DNA from: Acidobacteriota bacterium
GTDB taxonomy: Bacteria > Acidobacteriota > Terriglobia > Terriglobales > Acidobacteriaceae
Assembly (NCBI GenBank): GCA_021781795.1
Contig: JAJXWA010000001.1
Location: 496,001 to 560,000, forward strand
Direction: 5' to 3'
DNA: 64,000 nt
Below are positions 30,903 to 41,900 of the stretch, piece after piece (the first letter of the stretch is position 1; every line of letters begins with the position of its first letter). The notes under the pieces are model-generated. The model had not been told where the DNA came from. It searched no databases and worked only from the letters and a program-made list of their open reading frames with translations. The translations under genes and the position numbers were made by a program.

Positions 30903-30960
30903 GTACCTGCCTGCGTGACAGCAGTCACGGCTTGAGTTTCGCGCTGCAGGTACAAAATAT
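30903..30960 (+). promoter_or_regulatory. candidate hox promoter with nested palindromes
   Basis: CGTGAC-AGCA-GTCACG (30914-30929) fits GTGA-N6-TCAC CRP/FNR-family sites; flanking GTACCTGC (30903) / GCAGGTAC (30946); TTGAGT -35-like and AAATAT -10-like downstream. Confidence 0.5.
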
Positions 30961-31026
30961 CTAGACACAGAGCGCAACATCACAGCACAATCGCTCTAGA
31001 GTCAAAGTCACTTACCGGGAGGAACC

Positions 31027-31524
31027 GTGCCTGCCTACACGCCCCCACCCCTGCCGAGCGACGACAAGCGCTGGAAAATTGTGAACGGCACCATGCGCAA
31101 GAGCGGCTTTGCCCGCCATGCCCTCATTGAGACTCTGCACACCGTTCAGTCCTCTTTCGGCTACCTTGATGATGCTGCAATTCGCTTCGTCGCTCTGTCC
31201 CTGCGGGTTCCGCTGAGCCAGGCATACGGAGTTGCGACCTTCTACCACTACTTCAGCCTCAAGCCGCCCGGCAAGCACACTCTCACCGTCTGCGCCGGTA
31301 CGGCCTGCTTCATCAAGGGAGCAGATAAGTTGATTGCTGCAGCGGAAGAGCGTCTTGGTATCGTGCCGGGGCATACGACACCGGATGGTCAGGTGAGCCT
31401 GATGACAGCTCGCTGCGTTGGCGCCTGCAGCCGCGCACCCGTAATGCTCGCCGATGGCGAAGTGACCGGCGAAAGAACTCCTGAACAGTTGATTGAACAA
31501 CTGGAGAGGTGGGCAGTGGAATGA
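31027..31524 (+). CDS. hoxE: NAD-linked [NiFe] hydrogenase diaphorase subunit HoxE (NuoE-like)
   Basis: VATFYHYFSLKPPGKHTLTVCAGTACFIKGAD and ARCVGACSRAPVM 2Fe-2S motifs. Confidence 0.92.
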   Translation: MPAYTPPPLPSDDKRWKIVNGTMRKSGFARHALIETLHTVQSSFGYLDDAAIRFVALSLRVPLSQAYGVATFYHYFSLKPPGKHTLTVCAGTACFIKGADKLIAAAEERLGIVPGHTTPDGQVSLMTARCVGACSRAPVMLADGEVTGERTPEQLIEQLERWAVE

Positions 31525-33158
31525 CCATCGAGGAACTGGAGCAAATAGCCGAAAGCGTCCGGCGGGAGAACGCAAAGTTCGATTACGAAGTGAGCGTTTG
31601 CATGGATCTGGCCTGTGCCAGCCAGGGCTCGGATAAACTGCGCGACGCGCTGGTGCAGATAGCCGAGGCATCCGGGAAGAAGGTGCTGGTGCGCCGCACC
31701 GGTTGCATGGGCCCCTGCTCGCACGGCCCGCTCGTTCGAGTCGACCCTTACAAGACGTTTTACGGACACGTCCAGTCCGGCCATGCCGCTGCCATTGTAG
31801 ACCGTCTGGGCGGCGAACCGGTCCCCGATCTGCAGTGCGACCTGAACGAGCACTTCGATAGCCAGATGCGCGTCGTACTCGAGAATGCCGGATATATTGA
31901 TCCGGAAAAAATTGACGACTACATCGCGCGCGATGGCTACAAGGCCCTTGTCACTGTGCTGATGGAGATGACTCCAAACGGAGTTGTCCACCGTGTCACA
32001 GAAAGCGGCCTGCGTGGCCGCGGCGGCGGCGGGTACCCCACAGGCCTGAAATGGGCCACTGTGGCCAAGGCGGTTGGCGACGTCAAGTACGTGGTCTGCA
32101 ATGGCGATGAGGGCGATCCGGGTGCATTCATGGATCGCAGCGTAATGGAAGGCGACCCCCACCGTGTCATTGAGGGCATGGCCATTGCTGCCTACGCCGT
32201 CGGCGCAAGCAAAGGCTTTTTCTATGTGCGCGCCGAGTATCCCATCGCGGTCTCCCGGCTCACCATGGCACTGCGGGAAGCGCGCCGCCGCGGACTGCTC
32301 GGCATCAATATCTGCAATACTCCCTTCAGCTTCGATATCGAGATCCGTCTCGGAGCCGGCGCATTCGTCTGCGGCGAGGAAACGGCGCTCATCGCCTCGA
32401 TTGAGGGCCGACGCGGCACGCCGAAGCCGCGCCCGCCTTACCCAGCCGTCAGTGGTCTCTGGGGCAAGCCCACCCTCATCAACAATGTGGAAACCTACGC
32501 CAACATCGCCCCGATCATGCGCAATGGCGGCAAATGGTTCTTCAGCATAGGCTCCGAGCGCAGCAAAGGGACCAAGGTCTTCGCCCTCAGCGGCAAGATT
32601 GCCAATACCGGCCTCGTCGAAGTGCCAATGGGAATCAAACTCCGCGAGATCATCGAGACCATCGGCGGCGGCGTGCCCGCAGGACACAAGCTCAAAGCCA
32701 TCCAGACCGGTGGCCCGTCGGGGGGTTGCATCCCCGCCGACATGCTCGGCCTCGGAGTCAGTTACGATGCGCTGATGGCAGCCGGCTCCATCATGGGTTC
32801 CGGCGGCATGATCGTCATGGACGACACCTCCTGCATGGTCAACGTCGCCCGCTTCTTCATCGATTTCTGCCGGACTGAGTCGTGCGGAAAGTGCATCCCC
32901 TGCCGCGCCGGCACCGCACAGATGCACACCCTCCTCACCCGCATCTGCAACGGCTCGGCCACCATGGCGGACCTCCATCTGCTTGAAGATCTCTGCAGCA
33001 CCGTCAAGGAGACGAGCCTCTGCGGACTCGGGCAGACCGCTCCCAATCCCGTGCTCAGCACCCTCAAGTATTTCCGTGAAGAGTACATCCAGCACATCGA
33101 ACAGAAACGCTGCCCGGCAGGGGTCTGCAAGTTTGAAGCTGTGGAGGTGACGGCATGA
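31521..33158 (+). CDS. hoxF: hydrogenase diaphorase subunit HoxF (NuoF-like)
   Basis: [23 protein letters not shown] motif, [26 protein letters not shown] 4Fe-4S motif. Starts at ATG overlapping hoxE stop. Confidence 0.95.
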   Translation: MTIEELEQIAESVRRENAKFDYEVSVCMDLACASQGSDKLRDALVQIAEASGKKVLVRRTGCMGPCSHGPLVRVDPYKTFYGHVQSGHAAAIVDRLGGEPVPDLQCDLNEHFDSQMRVVLENAGYIDPEKIDDYIARDGYKALVTVLMEMTPNGVVHRVTESGLRGRGGGGYPTGLKWATVAKAVGDVKYVVCNGDEGDPGAFMDRSVMEGDPHRVIEGMAIAAYAVGASKGFFYVRAEYPIAVSRLTMALREARRRGLLGINICNTPFSFDIEIRLGAGAFVCGEETALIASIEGRRGTPKPRPPYPAVSGLWGKPTLINNVETYANIAPIMRNGGKWFFSIGSERSKGTKVFALSGKIANTGLVEVPMGIKLREIIETIGGGVPAGHKLKAIQTGGPSGGCIPADMLGLGVSYDALMAAGSIMGSGGMIVMDDTSCMVNVARFFIDFCRTESCGKCIPCRAGTAQMHTLLTRICNGSATMADLHLLEDLCSTVKETSLCGLGQTAPNPVLSTLKYFREEYIQHIEQKRCPAGVCKFEAVEVTA

Positions 33159-33868
33159 GCGACGCGGGCGACGTCAAAACACTCATCATCGATGACAAAG
33201 AGGTAAGTGCGCTGCGCGGCCAGACCATTCTCGAAGTGGCACGGGAAAACGGCATCGATATTCCCACTTTATGCCATGTCGACGGTCTCGGCGACGTGGG
33301 AGCGTGTCGGATGTGCCTCGTCGAAATCAAGGGTAGCAACAAGCTCCAGCCTGCCTGCGTCACCACGATCTTTGAGAGCATGGAGGTCAGCACAAATACA
33401 GAACGCCTCCAGAAGCATCGCCGCACCATCCTTGAACTGCTCTTCGCCGAGCGCAATCACATCTGCTCAGTCTGCGTTGCCAACGGCCATTGCGAACTGC
33501 AATCTCTCGCCCAGGCACAGGGCGTCACCCACGTGCGCCTGCCCTACCGCAATCCAGACCTCCACGTCGATGCCTCCCATGAGCGCTTCACCATCGACCA
33601 CAACCGCTGCATCCTCTGCACGCGATGCGTCCGTGTCTGTGCGGAGATTGAGGGAGCGCATGTCTGGGATGTCATGGGCCGCGGCATCGATTCCATGATC
33701 ATCTCCGACCTCAACGATCCCTGGGGAGAATCCAGTTGCACGCGATGCGGCAAATGCGTCCAGGTCTGCCCCACCGGCGCAATCTTCGACAAAAGCAAGA
33801 TCGGCGATCCTCATCCCAAGTATCCCGACTTCCTTCCCTATCTCAACCTCATGCGGGAGGCGAAATGA
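33155..33868 (+). CDS. hoxU: hydrogenase diaphorase subunit HoxU
   Basis: N-terminal 2Fe-2S ([15 protein letters not shown]), [39 protein letters not shown]. Confidence 0.94.
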   Translation: MSDAGDVKTLIIDDKEVSALRGQTILEVARENGIDIPTLCHVDGLGDVGACRMCLVEIKGSNKLQPACVTTIFESMEVSTNTERLQKHRRTILELLFAERNHICSVCVANGHCELQSLAQAQGVTHVRLPYRNPDLHVDASHERFTIDHNRCILCTRCVRVCAEIEGAHVWDVMGRGIDSMIISDLNDPWGESSCTRCGKCVQVCPTGAIFDKSKIGDPHPKYPDFLPYLNLMREAK

Positions 33869-34398
33869 GTAAGCTCACTCTGGCTACGGTCTGGCTTGAT
33901 GGATGCTCGGGTTGCCACATGTCCTTCCTCGATATGGATGAACGTCTGCTTGCACTCGCGGAGGTCGTCGAGGTCGTATACAGCCCCATCGTGGATCGCA
34001 AGGACTATCCCAACCACGTCGACATCGCGCTCGTCGAGGGCGCCGTCGCCTCCGTCGACGATGAAAAAAAGATTCGCAAGATCCGCGCGCACACAACCAC
34101 GCTCGTCGCTATGGGCGACTGCGCCGTTGCCGGCAACGTCCCTTCCATGCGCAACCCCATAGGCCCGCAAGCCATTCTCAACCGCGCCTATATCGAGAAC
34201 ACCTCCGCGCAGCCGCAGATTCCCTGCATCGTTGTCCCGCGGCTGCTTCCCGTCGTGCGGCCCATCCACGAGTTCGTCAAGGTCGATCTCTTTCTCCCCG
34301 GCTGTCCCCCCTCCGCAGACACCTTTCATACCGCGCTCACTGCCCTCGTCACCGGCGCACCACTGGATGTTCCAGCCCTCACCCGCTTTGGAGCCTGA
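33865..34398 (+). CDS. hoxY: NAD-reducing hydrogenase small subunit HoxY
   Basis: [49 protein letters not shown] overlap with hoxU. Confidence 0.95.
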   Translation: MSKLTLATVWLDGCSGCHMSFLDMDERLLALAEVVEVVYSPIVDRKDYPNHVDIALVEGAVASVDDEKKIRKIRAHTTTLVAMGDCAVAGNVPSMRNPIGPQAILNRAYIENTSAQPQIPCIVVPRLLPVVRPIHEFVKVDLFLPGCPPSADTFHTALTALVTGAPLDVPALTRFGA

Positions 34399-34401
34399 CT
34401 T

Positions 34402-35823
34402 ATGACCCAGACCATCACCATCGATCCCGTCACGCGTCTCGAAGGCCATGGCAAAGTCACCATCCAGCTCGACGAACAGGGCAACGTGACCGATGCGCAC
34501 TTCCACGTCACGCAGGTGCGCGGCTTCGAGCGCTTCTGTGAGGGCCGGCCTTTCTACGAAATGCCCAGCCTCATGGCGCGGATCTGCGGCATCTGCCCGG
34601 TCTCGCACCTCGTCGCCTCAGCAAAGGCATGCGAGGCCATCATGTCCATCCGCATTCCCCACACCGCCGCGCAGTTGCGCCGCATGTTGAATCTCGCGCA
34701 GATGGTCCAGTCGCACGCCCTCAGCTTCTTCCATCTCTCCTCGCCCGACCTGCTCCTCGGTCTCGATTCCGATCCTGCCCATCGCCACATCTTCGGCGTC
34801 GCAGCCGCCCGGCCTGAGCTCGGCCGCGCCGGCATCGGCCTGCGCCGCTTCGGGCAGCACATCATCGAACTCCTGGGCAACAAGCGCATCCATCCCGGCT
34901 GGGTCATCCCCGGCGGCGTTACGGAGCCGCTCGCGCCCGCCAAGCGCGATGAGATTCTCGCTCTGCTTCCCGAGGCCTACTCCAACATCCAGATCGCGCT
35001 CAACTGGTACAAGCAGATTGCAGACACCTTCCAGTCCGAGATTGAAGTCTTCGCCAACTTCCCGTCGCTCTTCATGGGCCTCATCAATGAGGATGAATCC
35101 GTCGAATTCACTGACGGCGCGCTCCGCGTCATCGATGCCAAAGGCGCCATCATCGAGGATGGCGTCACGGCGACGCGCTTCACAGAGATCATCGGCGAAG
35201 CCGTCGAGCCATACAGCTACACCAAGTTCGCGTATTACAAGCCGCTCGGCTACCCACAGGGCAGCTACCGCGTCGGGCCGCTCGCGCGTCTCAACATCGC
35301 GCAGTCCATGGGCACACCGCTTGCAGACATCGAGCTCAAGCAGTTCAAACAGCTCGCGCTCGGCCCCTTGCAAAGCAGCTTTCACTACCATCACGCGCGT
35401 CTCATCGACATCCTCTACGGCATCGAAAAGATCGAGCAGATTCTCTCCGACCCGCTCATCCTCGACAAGCACGTCCGCGCCACCGCAGGCGTAAATCGTC
35501 TCGAGGGCGCAGGCCAGGCTGAAGCGCCGCGCGGAACGCTCATGCACAACTACAAGGTCGACGAAAACGGACTCATCACCTGGGCCAACCTCGTCATCGC
35601 CACCGGCCAGAACAACAACGCCATGAATCGCGGCGTTCTGCAGGCCGCGCAACACTACATCCAGAACGGCAAGTTCACTGAGGGCATCCTCAACCGCGTC
35701 GAGGCCGTCGTTCGCACCTTTGACCCCTGCCTCAGCTGTTCCTCGCACGCCTTCGGGCAGATGCCGCTCCACATCGAGTTGCTCGCCTCCACAGGCGATC
35801 TTCTCGACACGGTCTCCCGCTGA
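34402..35823 (+). CDS. hoxH: NAD-reducing hydrogenase large subunit HoxH
   Basis: RICGICPVSH N-terminal and DPCLSCSSHA C-terminal NiFe ligand motifs; C-terminal extension consistent with proteolytic maturation. Confidence 0.97.
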   Translation: MTQTITIDPVTRLEGHGKVTIQLDEQGNVTDAHFHVTQVRGFERFCEGRPFYEMPSLMARICGICPVSHLVASAKACEAIMSIRIPHTAAQLRRMLNLAQMVQSHALSFFHLSSPDLLLGLDSDPAHRHIFGVAAARPELGRAGIGLRRFGQHIIELLGNKRIHPGWVIPGGVTEPLAPAKRDEILALLPEAYSNIQIALNWYKQIADTFQSEIEVFANFPSLFMGLINEDESVEFTDGALRVIDAKGAIIEDGVTATRFTEIIGEAVEPYSYTKFAYYKPLGYPQGSYRVGPLARLNIAQSMGTPLADIELKQFKQLALGPLQSSFHYHHARLIDILYGIEKIEQILSDPLILDKHVRATAGVNRLEGAGQAEAPRGTLMHNYKVDENGLITWANLVIATGQNNNAMNRGVLQAAQHYIQNGKFTEGILNRVEAVVRTFDPCLSCSSHAFGQMPLHIELLASTGDLLDTVSR

Positions 35824-35831
35824 GCCGCATC

Positions 35832-36335
35832 ATGGGCGCCGAGCCGATTCCCTGCCTCATCCTCGCCTGCGGCAACACACTGCGCGAGGATGACGGCATC
35901 GGCCCGCGCCTCGCAGAATGGGCAGCCGAACACTGGCGCAGCGACGTACGCATTCGCATCCTGTCCCGTCAGCAGTGGACACCCGATCTGGCATCTGACA
36001 TCGCCGCCGCCCAGTCTGTCCTCTTTCTCGATTGCTCTATAGAATCCAATCCCGGCTGCGCAGCGGTTCATCCCGTCCATCCCGCCACCGCCCGCTCCGG
36101 TCTTAACACCCATCACTTTGGCGCGCCCGAGCTTCTCTCGCTCTCACGCGATCTCTACGGTGCTATGCCGCGCACCGCACTTCTGCTCACGGTCGGCGCA
36201 GCCTCGCTCGAATTCCATGAGGGCCTCAGTGCCACCGTACAGGCTGCGCTCCCGCGCGCTATCGACCTTCTCAAATCCGCCGTCTGCGATCTCCTCAGCA
36301 ACACAGGTGCAACCAGCCAATCTCACTCCGCGTAG
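35832..36335 (+). CDS. hoxW: hydrogenase maturation protease HoxW
   Basis: ILACGNTLREDDGIGPRLAEW is the HybD/HycI/HoxW protease N-terminus; directly downstream of hoxH. Confidence 0.9.
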   Translation: MGAEPIPCLILACGNTLREDDGIGPRLAEWAAEHWRSDVRIRILSRQQWTPDLASDIAAAQSVLFLDCSIESNPGCAAVHPVHPATARSGLNTHHFGAPELLSLSRDLYGAMPRTALLLTVGAASLEFHEGLSATVQAALPRAIDLLKSAVCDLLSNTGATSQSHSA

Positions 36336-37744
36336 CCGCTCAGCTTCAGCACGTATGCATACTTCCCCGGCAGTGTCGCAGGCAGGATGACCTGCAAATT
36401 GCCACCTTCCGATTTGCTCTTGAGCTGTGTTGCGTCTCCCAGCAGCATCACAGCGCCCTGCTTCGCAGTAGTGCCTTCGAGAGTCACTGTTTTCGCCCTC
36501 GGCGTTCCCAGAATCGTCACAAACAGGTCGCTTCCCTTCCGCGTGAAACGCAGATCGTCTCCCTCCTCGCTCTTGGCCGAAGCGTGCGTCCACGGCGTCG
36601 TGTCGTAGATCGCCTCGCCGTTCTGCTTCAGCCAGGCGCCCAGGGCCTTCAGCCGCTCCATCTGCACCGGCGGAATCGTTCCATCCGCCTCTGGCCCCAC
36701 GTCCAGCAGCAGATTGCCGTTCTTGCTCACAATATCTACCAGCAGCGCAATCAGCTCCGCCGGAGCAATCGTCTCCGCCTCACCCTCCGCGCGGTTGTAG
36801 CCAAACGACCGTCCCAGCCCGCGGCACTCCTCCCACTTCTTTGCGCTGATCTCATTCAGTTTTTTGTACTCCGGCGAAGTAAAGTCCGCATGCTTGATCC
36901 CAAACCGATCATCAATCACCCCATCCGGTACGGCGTTGTAATAGTCCGCCTCCACCTGCAACGCCCGTCCCGTCTTCGGCCAGTCAATGTCGTTCCACAG
37001 CACCGCTGGATGATACTTCTCAATCAACTCATGAATCTGCGCATACGCATAGTCGCCATACGCCTGGGTCTCCGGCTTCACCGTCTGATAGTCCGCAGCC
37101 GTCTCAATTGGCCCCGAGTTAAATGTCCAGTCATACCCGCCGGAGTAGTAAAGCCCCATCCGCAATCCCTGCTTCTGCACCGCAGTCGTCAACTCGCCCA
37201 CAATGTCGCGTTCCGCATGGCGCTCGTTCTGCGGAACCGAAGGGTTCGGATTCACCGTCGTACTCGGCCACAGCGTAAATCCCTCATGATGTTTGCTCGT
37301 CAGCACCACATAGCGCGCGCCGGCCTCGCGAAACACCGCCGCCATCGCATCGGGATTCCACTTCTTCGACTCGCGGTTGAATACCGGCGCAAAGTCGTAG
37401 TAGCTGAAGTCCGCGCCGTAGTGCTCGCGGTGATACGCTTGCGTCGGCGAGCCCGGAATCCGCATCACATTCAGATACCACTCTGCATACGGGTTGTACT
37501 TGATGTAGTCCGCCGACGTGAAGTCATGATCCGGATGCGTGAGCGGCGCCCACCCGGGCACCGAATACAGCCCCCAGTGGATAAAGATGCCCAGCTTCGC
37601 GCCGGCATACCATTGCGGCAGCGGATGGCTGTCCAGCGACTCCAGCGTCGGCTCATACTTCGTCTGCGCCTGCACCGCAGTGATCCCACACAATCCGGCA
37701 GCAGCAAGCACCGTCGTCACCATCCATGCACAACTTCTCTTCAT
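36323..37744 (-). CDS. alpha-L-fucosidase, GH29, secreted
   Basis: Signal peptide MKRSCAWMVTTVLAAAGLCGITAVQAQ; AKLGIFIHWGLYSVPGWAP, VVLTSKHHEGFTLWPS, LLLDVGPEADGTIPP. Confidence 0.93.
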   Translation of the reverse strand: MKRSCAWMVTTVLAAAGLCGITAVQAQTKYEPTLESLDSHPLPQWYAGAKLGIFIHWGLYSVPGWAPLTHPDHDFTSADYIKYNPYAEWYLNVMRIPGSPTQAYHREHYGADFSYYDFAPVFNRESKKWNPDAMAAVFREAGARYVVLTSKHHEGFTLWPSTTVNPNPSVPQNERHAERDIVGELTTAVQKQGLRMGLYYSGGYDWTFNSGPIETAADYQTVKPETQAYGDYAYAQIHELIEKYHPAVLWNDIDWPKTGRALQVEADYYNAVPDGVIDDRFGIKHADFTSPEYKKLNEISAKKWEECRGLGRSFGYNRAEGEAETIAPAELIALLVDIVSKNGNLLLDVGPEADGTIPPVQMERLKALGAWLKQNGEAIYDTTPWTHASAKSEEGDDLRFTRKGSDLFVTILGTPRAKTVTLEGTTAKQGAVMLLGDATQLKSKSEGGNLQVILPATLPGKYAYVLKLSGYAE

Positions 37745-37914
37745 CGACCTTTGCTCTCCTCTACGCAGCGTTCCACGAAGCTCAGTGATCCACTTCGCAT
37801 CTCCCTCCGCATCATAATCACGCCATCGCACTGTGCCAACCCGGTTTCTTCCGCAAAGCAAAACGGCGGCAGCAACCCTCTGCCACCGCCGTCCCTTTCC
37901 GGATTTCCATACAA

Positions 37915-38931
37915 TCAGAAAGCTGCTACAGTCTGCCGCAGGCTGTAGGAACTCAGCGTCTTGATGTAGTTTCCGCGGTCAAACGGCGAGACATCCGGAA
38001 CCGAGCGCCGGCTCAGGCCTCCCCGCGTTCCCCACAGCGTGTCGTACTCGTGTCGCTCCAGCCAGTACTGCATATCCGCCAGCACCCGGCCGATGTGGTC
38101 AATACCGTGAATGTGCAGCGCCGACGCCATCATCGTCATGCTCGCCCCGGCCATAATGCTCTTCAATACATCTTCCGCCGTGTGTACGCCGCCTGTAATC
38201 GCAATGTCGAGATCAACCTGCCCATACAGAATCGCTGCCCAGTGCAACCGCGGCAGCAATTCAGAAGACGTGGAAAAATGCAGAGACGGGCGCACTTCCA
38301 GCGCCTCAATATCGAAATCCGGTTGATAGAACCGGTTGAAGAGCGCTACGCCGCGCGCCCCCACCTGCTCCAGCCGGCTGACCAGAGATGCCATGCTCGT
38401 GAACGACTGCGAGAGCTTCACCGAAACAGGAACCTTCACCTCCTGGCAAACGCTCTCCACGAGCTCCAGCAGTTGCACCTCAAGCACCACCGAGGTCTGA
38501 TTCTTGTCCGTCGCCAGCGCATACGTGTTCAGTTCAATCGCATCCGCGCCCGCCTGCTCCATCTCCTTCGCGAAGCGCACCCAGCCCCCCGGCGTCGCAC
38601 CGTTCAGGCTCGCCAGAATCGGAATCCGGACCGCGTCCTTCGCCTTCCGCAGGTGCTCCAGATACACATCCTGCGTCACGCGATAATCTGCCTGCTTCGG
38701 TAAAAAGTCCAGCGACTCGGCAAACGACTCCGTGCCCCGCGCCAGATCCTCGTCCAGCGCCTTCGACTCCAGAATCAGTTGCTCCTCGAACAGCGACGTG
38801 AGCACAACCGCCGCAGCCCCCGCGTCCTCCATGCGCCGAATGTTGTCGAGTGACTCCGACAACGGCGTGGAAGACACCACAATCGGCCCCTTTAGATCTA
38901 ACCCCAGATACTTCGTCGAAAAGTCAATCAT
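37915..38931 (-). CDS. dihydroorotate dehydrogenase-like flavoprotein
   Basis: MIDFSTKYLGLDLKGPIVVSSTPLSESLDNIRRMEDAGAAAVVLTSLFEEQL; IAITGGVHTAEDVLKSIMAGA. ATGA overlap with the PFOR gene. Confidence 0.87.
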   Translation of the reverse strand: MIDFSTKYLGLDLKGPIVVSSTPLSESLDNIRRMEDAGAAAVVLTSLFEEQLILESKALDEDLARGTESFAESLDFLPKQADYRVTQDVYLEHLRKAKDAVRIPILASLNGATPGGWVRFAKEMEQAGADAIELNTYALATDKNQTSVVLEVQLLELVESVCQEVKVPVSVKLSQSFTSMASLVSRLEQVGARGVALFNRFYQPDFDIEALEVRPSLHFSTSSELLPRLHWAAILYGQVDLDIAITGGVHTAEDVLKSIMAGASMTMMASALHIHGIDHIGRVLADMQYWLERHEYDTLWGTRGGLSRRSVPDVSPFDRGNYIKTLSSYSLRQTVAAF

Positions 38932-41900
38932 TCCGCACCTCCGCCCACTGGCACCGCGACTTTCTCGTCCGGTTTCTCCTTGGGTGCAATATTCGGTGTC
39001 TCGCCACGTCCCGGCATCGCCGCCCGCGCGGAATAGACTCGCCACTGCCGCTCCACATCATCCTGCGCCTCTTCCAGCAGCTTTGCCGCCAGCTCCGGGT
39101 TGCTCCGCGCCAGCATCGTGTACCGTGCCTCGCGATACGCATACTCCTTCAAGCGGATCGAAGGCGCCTTCGAATCCAACTGGAACGGATTCTTCCCTTC
39201 CTCGCGCAACGTCGGGTTGTAGCGCATCAGCGGCCAATAGCCCGACTGCACCGCCAGCTTCTGCTGCTCGAGCCCATGCACCAGGTCATACCCATGCGCA
39301 ATGCACGAGGCATACGCAAGAATCAGCGACGGCCCTTCGTGAGCCTCTGCCTCCTGGAAGGCTTTCACCACGTGCGTGTCGTTGCCGCCCAGCGCCACCT
39401 GCGCCACATACACTGAGCCGTAGCTGACAGCCTCCATCGCCAGGTCCTTTCTGCTCACCCGCTTGCCGCTCGCCGCAAACTTCGCCACCGCCCCGCGCGG
39501 CGTCGCCTTCGACGACTGCCCGCCCGTATTGGAGTACACCTCCGTGTCCAGCACCAGCACGTTCACGTTCTTGCCCGAGCCCAGCACGTGGTCCAGCCCG
39601 CCGAAGCCAATGTCAAATGCCCAGCCGTCTCCGCCCAGAATCCACACGCTCCTTCGCACCAGCGCATCGGCAATCGCCAGCAAGTTGCGCGCATCGGAGG
39701 AATCCACTGCAGCCAGCTTCCCGCGCAGCATCTTCACGCGCTCCCTTTGCGCGTTGATCTCTGCTTCCGTCTTCTGCGGCGCATCCAGCAACGCATGCAC
39801 CAGATCGCTGCCCACCTGCGGAGCCAGCCGCATCAGCAGCGTCTCGGCAAACTGTTTCTGCTGGTCCAGCGCTGTCCGCATGCCGAAGCCAAACTCCGCA
39901 TTGTCCTCAAACAGCGAATTGGCCCATGTCGGTCCGCGTCCCTCCGCGTTCTTGCTATAGGGCGTCGTCGGCAGATTGCCGCCATAGATCGACGAGCACC
40001 CCGTCGCATTCGCAATATAGAGCCGGTCGCCAAACAACTGCGTCAGCAGCTTGATATACGCCGTCTCGCCGCATCCTGAGCATGCTCCCGAGAACTCAAA
40101 CAGCGGCTGCAGCAGTTGCAGATCCTTCACCTGCCCATGCGTGAGCTTGCTGCGATCCATCTCCGGCATCGTCAGGAAATACTCCCAGTTCTCGCGCTCG
40201 CTCGCGCGCAGTGGAGCCTGCGGCGCCATGTTGATCGCCTTCCGCCCCGCATCGCTCTTGTCCTTCACCGGGCACACATCCACGCACACCGCGCAGCCCG
40301 TGCAGTCCTCCGGCGACACCTGCAGTGTGTAGTGGTCGTTCTCCATCCCGCGCCACTTCGGCTTCGCCCACTGGAAGCTCGCCGGCGCTTTCTCCGCGTA
40401 CTCTGCGCCATACACCTTCGAGCGAATCACCGCATGCGGACACACCATCACGCACTTGCCGCATTGAATGCACAGATCCTTGTCCCATACCGGAATGGAC
40501 TGCGCAATATTACGCTTCTCCCACTGCGAAGTCGCCGTCGGAAACGCGCCACCCGCAGGAATCGCGCTCACCGGCAGCAGGTCGCCGCGCCCCGCGGCAA
40601 TCTCGCCCAGCACCGTCCGCACAAACTCCGGAGCCTTGTCCGAAATCGAAGGAATCAGGTCGAACTCTGACGACACGCTCGCCGGCAGGGTCACCTTTTC
40701 CAGATGCGCCAGCGCAGCATCCACGGCGGCGTAGTTCTTCTCCACCACCGCCTCGCCACGCTTGCCATAGGTCTTCTTGATTGCCTTCTTAATCTGTGCA
40801 ATGGCCTCTTCGCGCGGCAGCACGCCGCTGATCGCAAAGAAGCACGTCTGCATAATCGTGTTGATGCGCGAACCCATGCCCGCCTCGCGCGCCACCGTGT
40901 AACCGTCAATCACGTAGAACTCAATCTTCTTCTCGATCAGTTCCCGCTGCATCGTCCGTGGCAGCTTCTCCCAGATCTCCGCCGCGCTGTACGGCGCATT
41001 CAGCAGGAACACCGCGCCCGGCATCGCCGCTTCCAGCACATTCATCTTTTCCAGAAAGCTGAAGTTGTGGCACGCTACAAAACTCGCCTGCGTAATCAGG
41101 TAGGTCGAGTGAATCGGCTTCGGCCCAAAGCGCAGATGCGACGTCGTCATCGACCCGGACTTCTTCGAGTCGTACACGAAGTAACCCTGGGCAAAGTTCG
41201 GCGTCTCGCTGCCGATAATCTTGATCGAGTTCTTGTTCGCACCCACCGTGCCATCCGAGCCCAGCCCGTAGAACAGCGCACGCACCGTCTGCGGATCCTC
41301 GGTCGAAAACGTCGAATCATACCGCAGGCTCGTATGCGTCACATCGTCGTCGATGCCAATCGTGAAGTGATTCTTAGGTGTGATCTTTGCCAGCTCGTCA
41401 TAGATGCCCTTCACCATCGCCGGCGTGAACTCCTTCGACGACAACCCGTAGCGCCCGCCCACCACCTTCGGCATCGCCGCAAAAGGCAGCGTCGCAGCAT
41501 GTTCCGCCAGCACCGTCATCACGTCCTGATAGAGAGGCTCACCCGTCGCTCCTGGCTCCTTGCAGCGGTCCAGCACGGCCATCGACTTCACCGTCGCGGG
41601 CAGTGCATTCAGCAGCGCCTTCGCGTCAAATGGGCGATAGAGCCGCACCTTCACCAGTCCCACCTTCGCGTCATTCCGGTTCAGCACATCCACCGCTTCC
41701 TCCGCGGCCTCCGCACCCGAACCCATCATCACAATCACGCGCTCCGCGTCCGCCGCGCCCACATAATCAAAGAGGTGATACGCGCGCCCCGTCTGCGCTG
41801 CCAGCCGGTTCATCACGCCCTGCACGATGCCCGGCACGGCCGCATAGTACGGACTGCACGCCTCCCGCGCCTGGAAAAACACATCCGGGTTCTGCGCCGA

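Noticed and set aside
31389-33095. Minus-strand ORF of 568 aa
   Set aside because: Antisense to hoxF; Ala/Gly/Asp/His-rich without domain signature.
36584-37948. Plus-strand Arg/His-rich ORF of 454 aa
   Set aside because: Antisense to the GH29 fucosidase.
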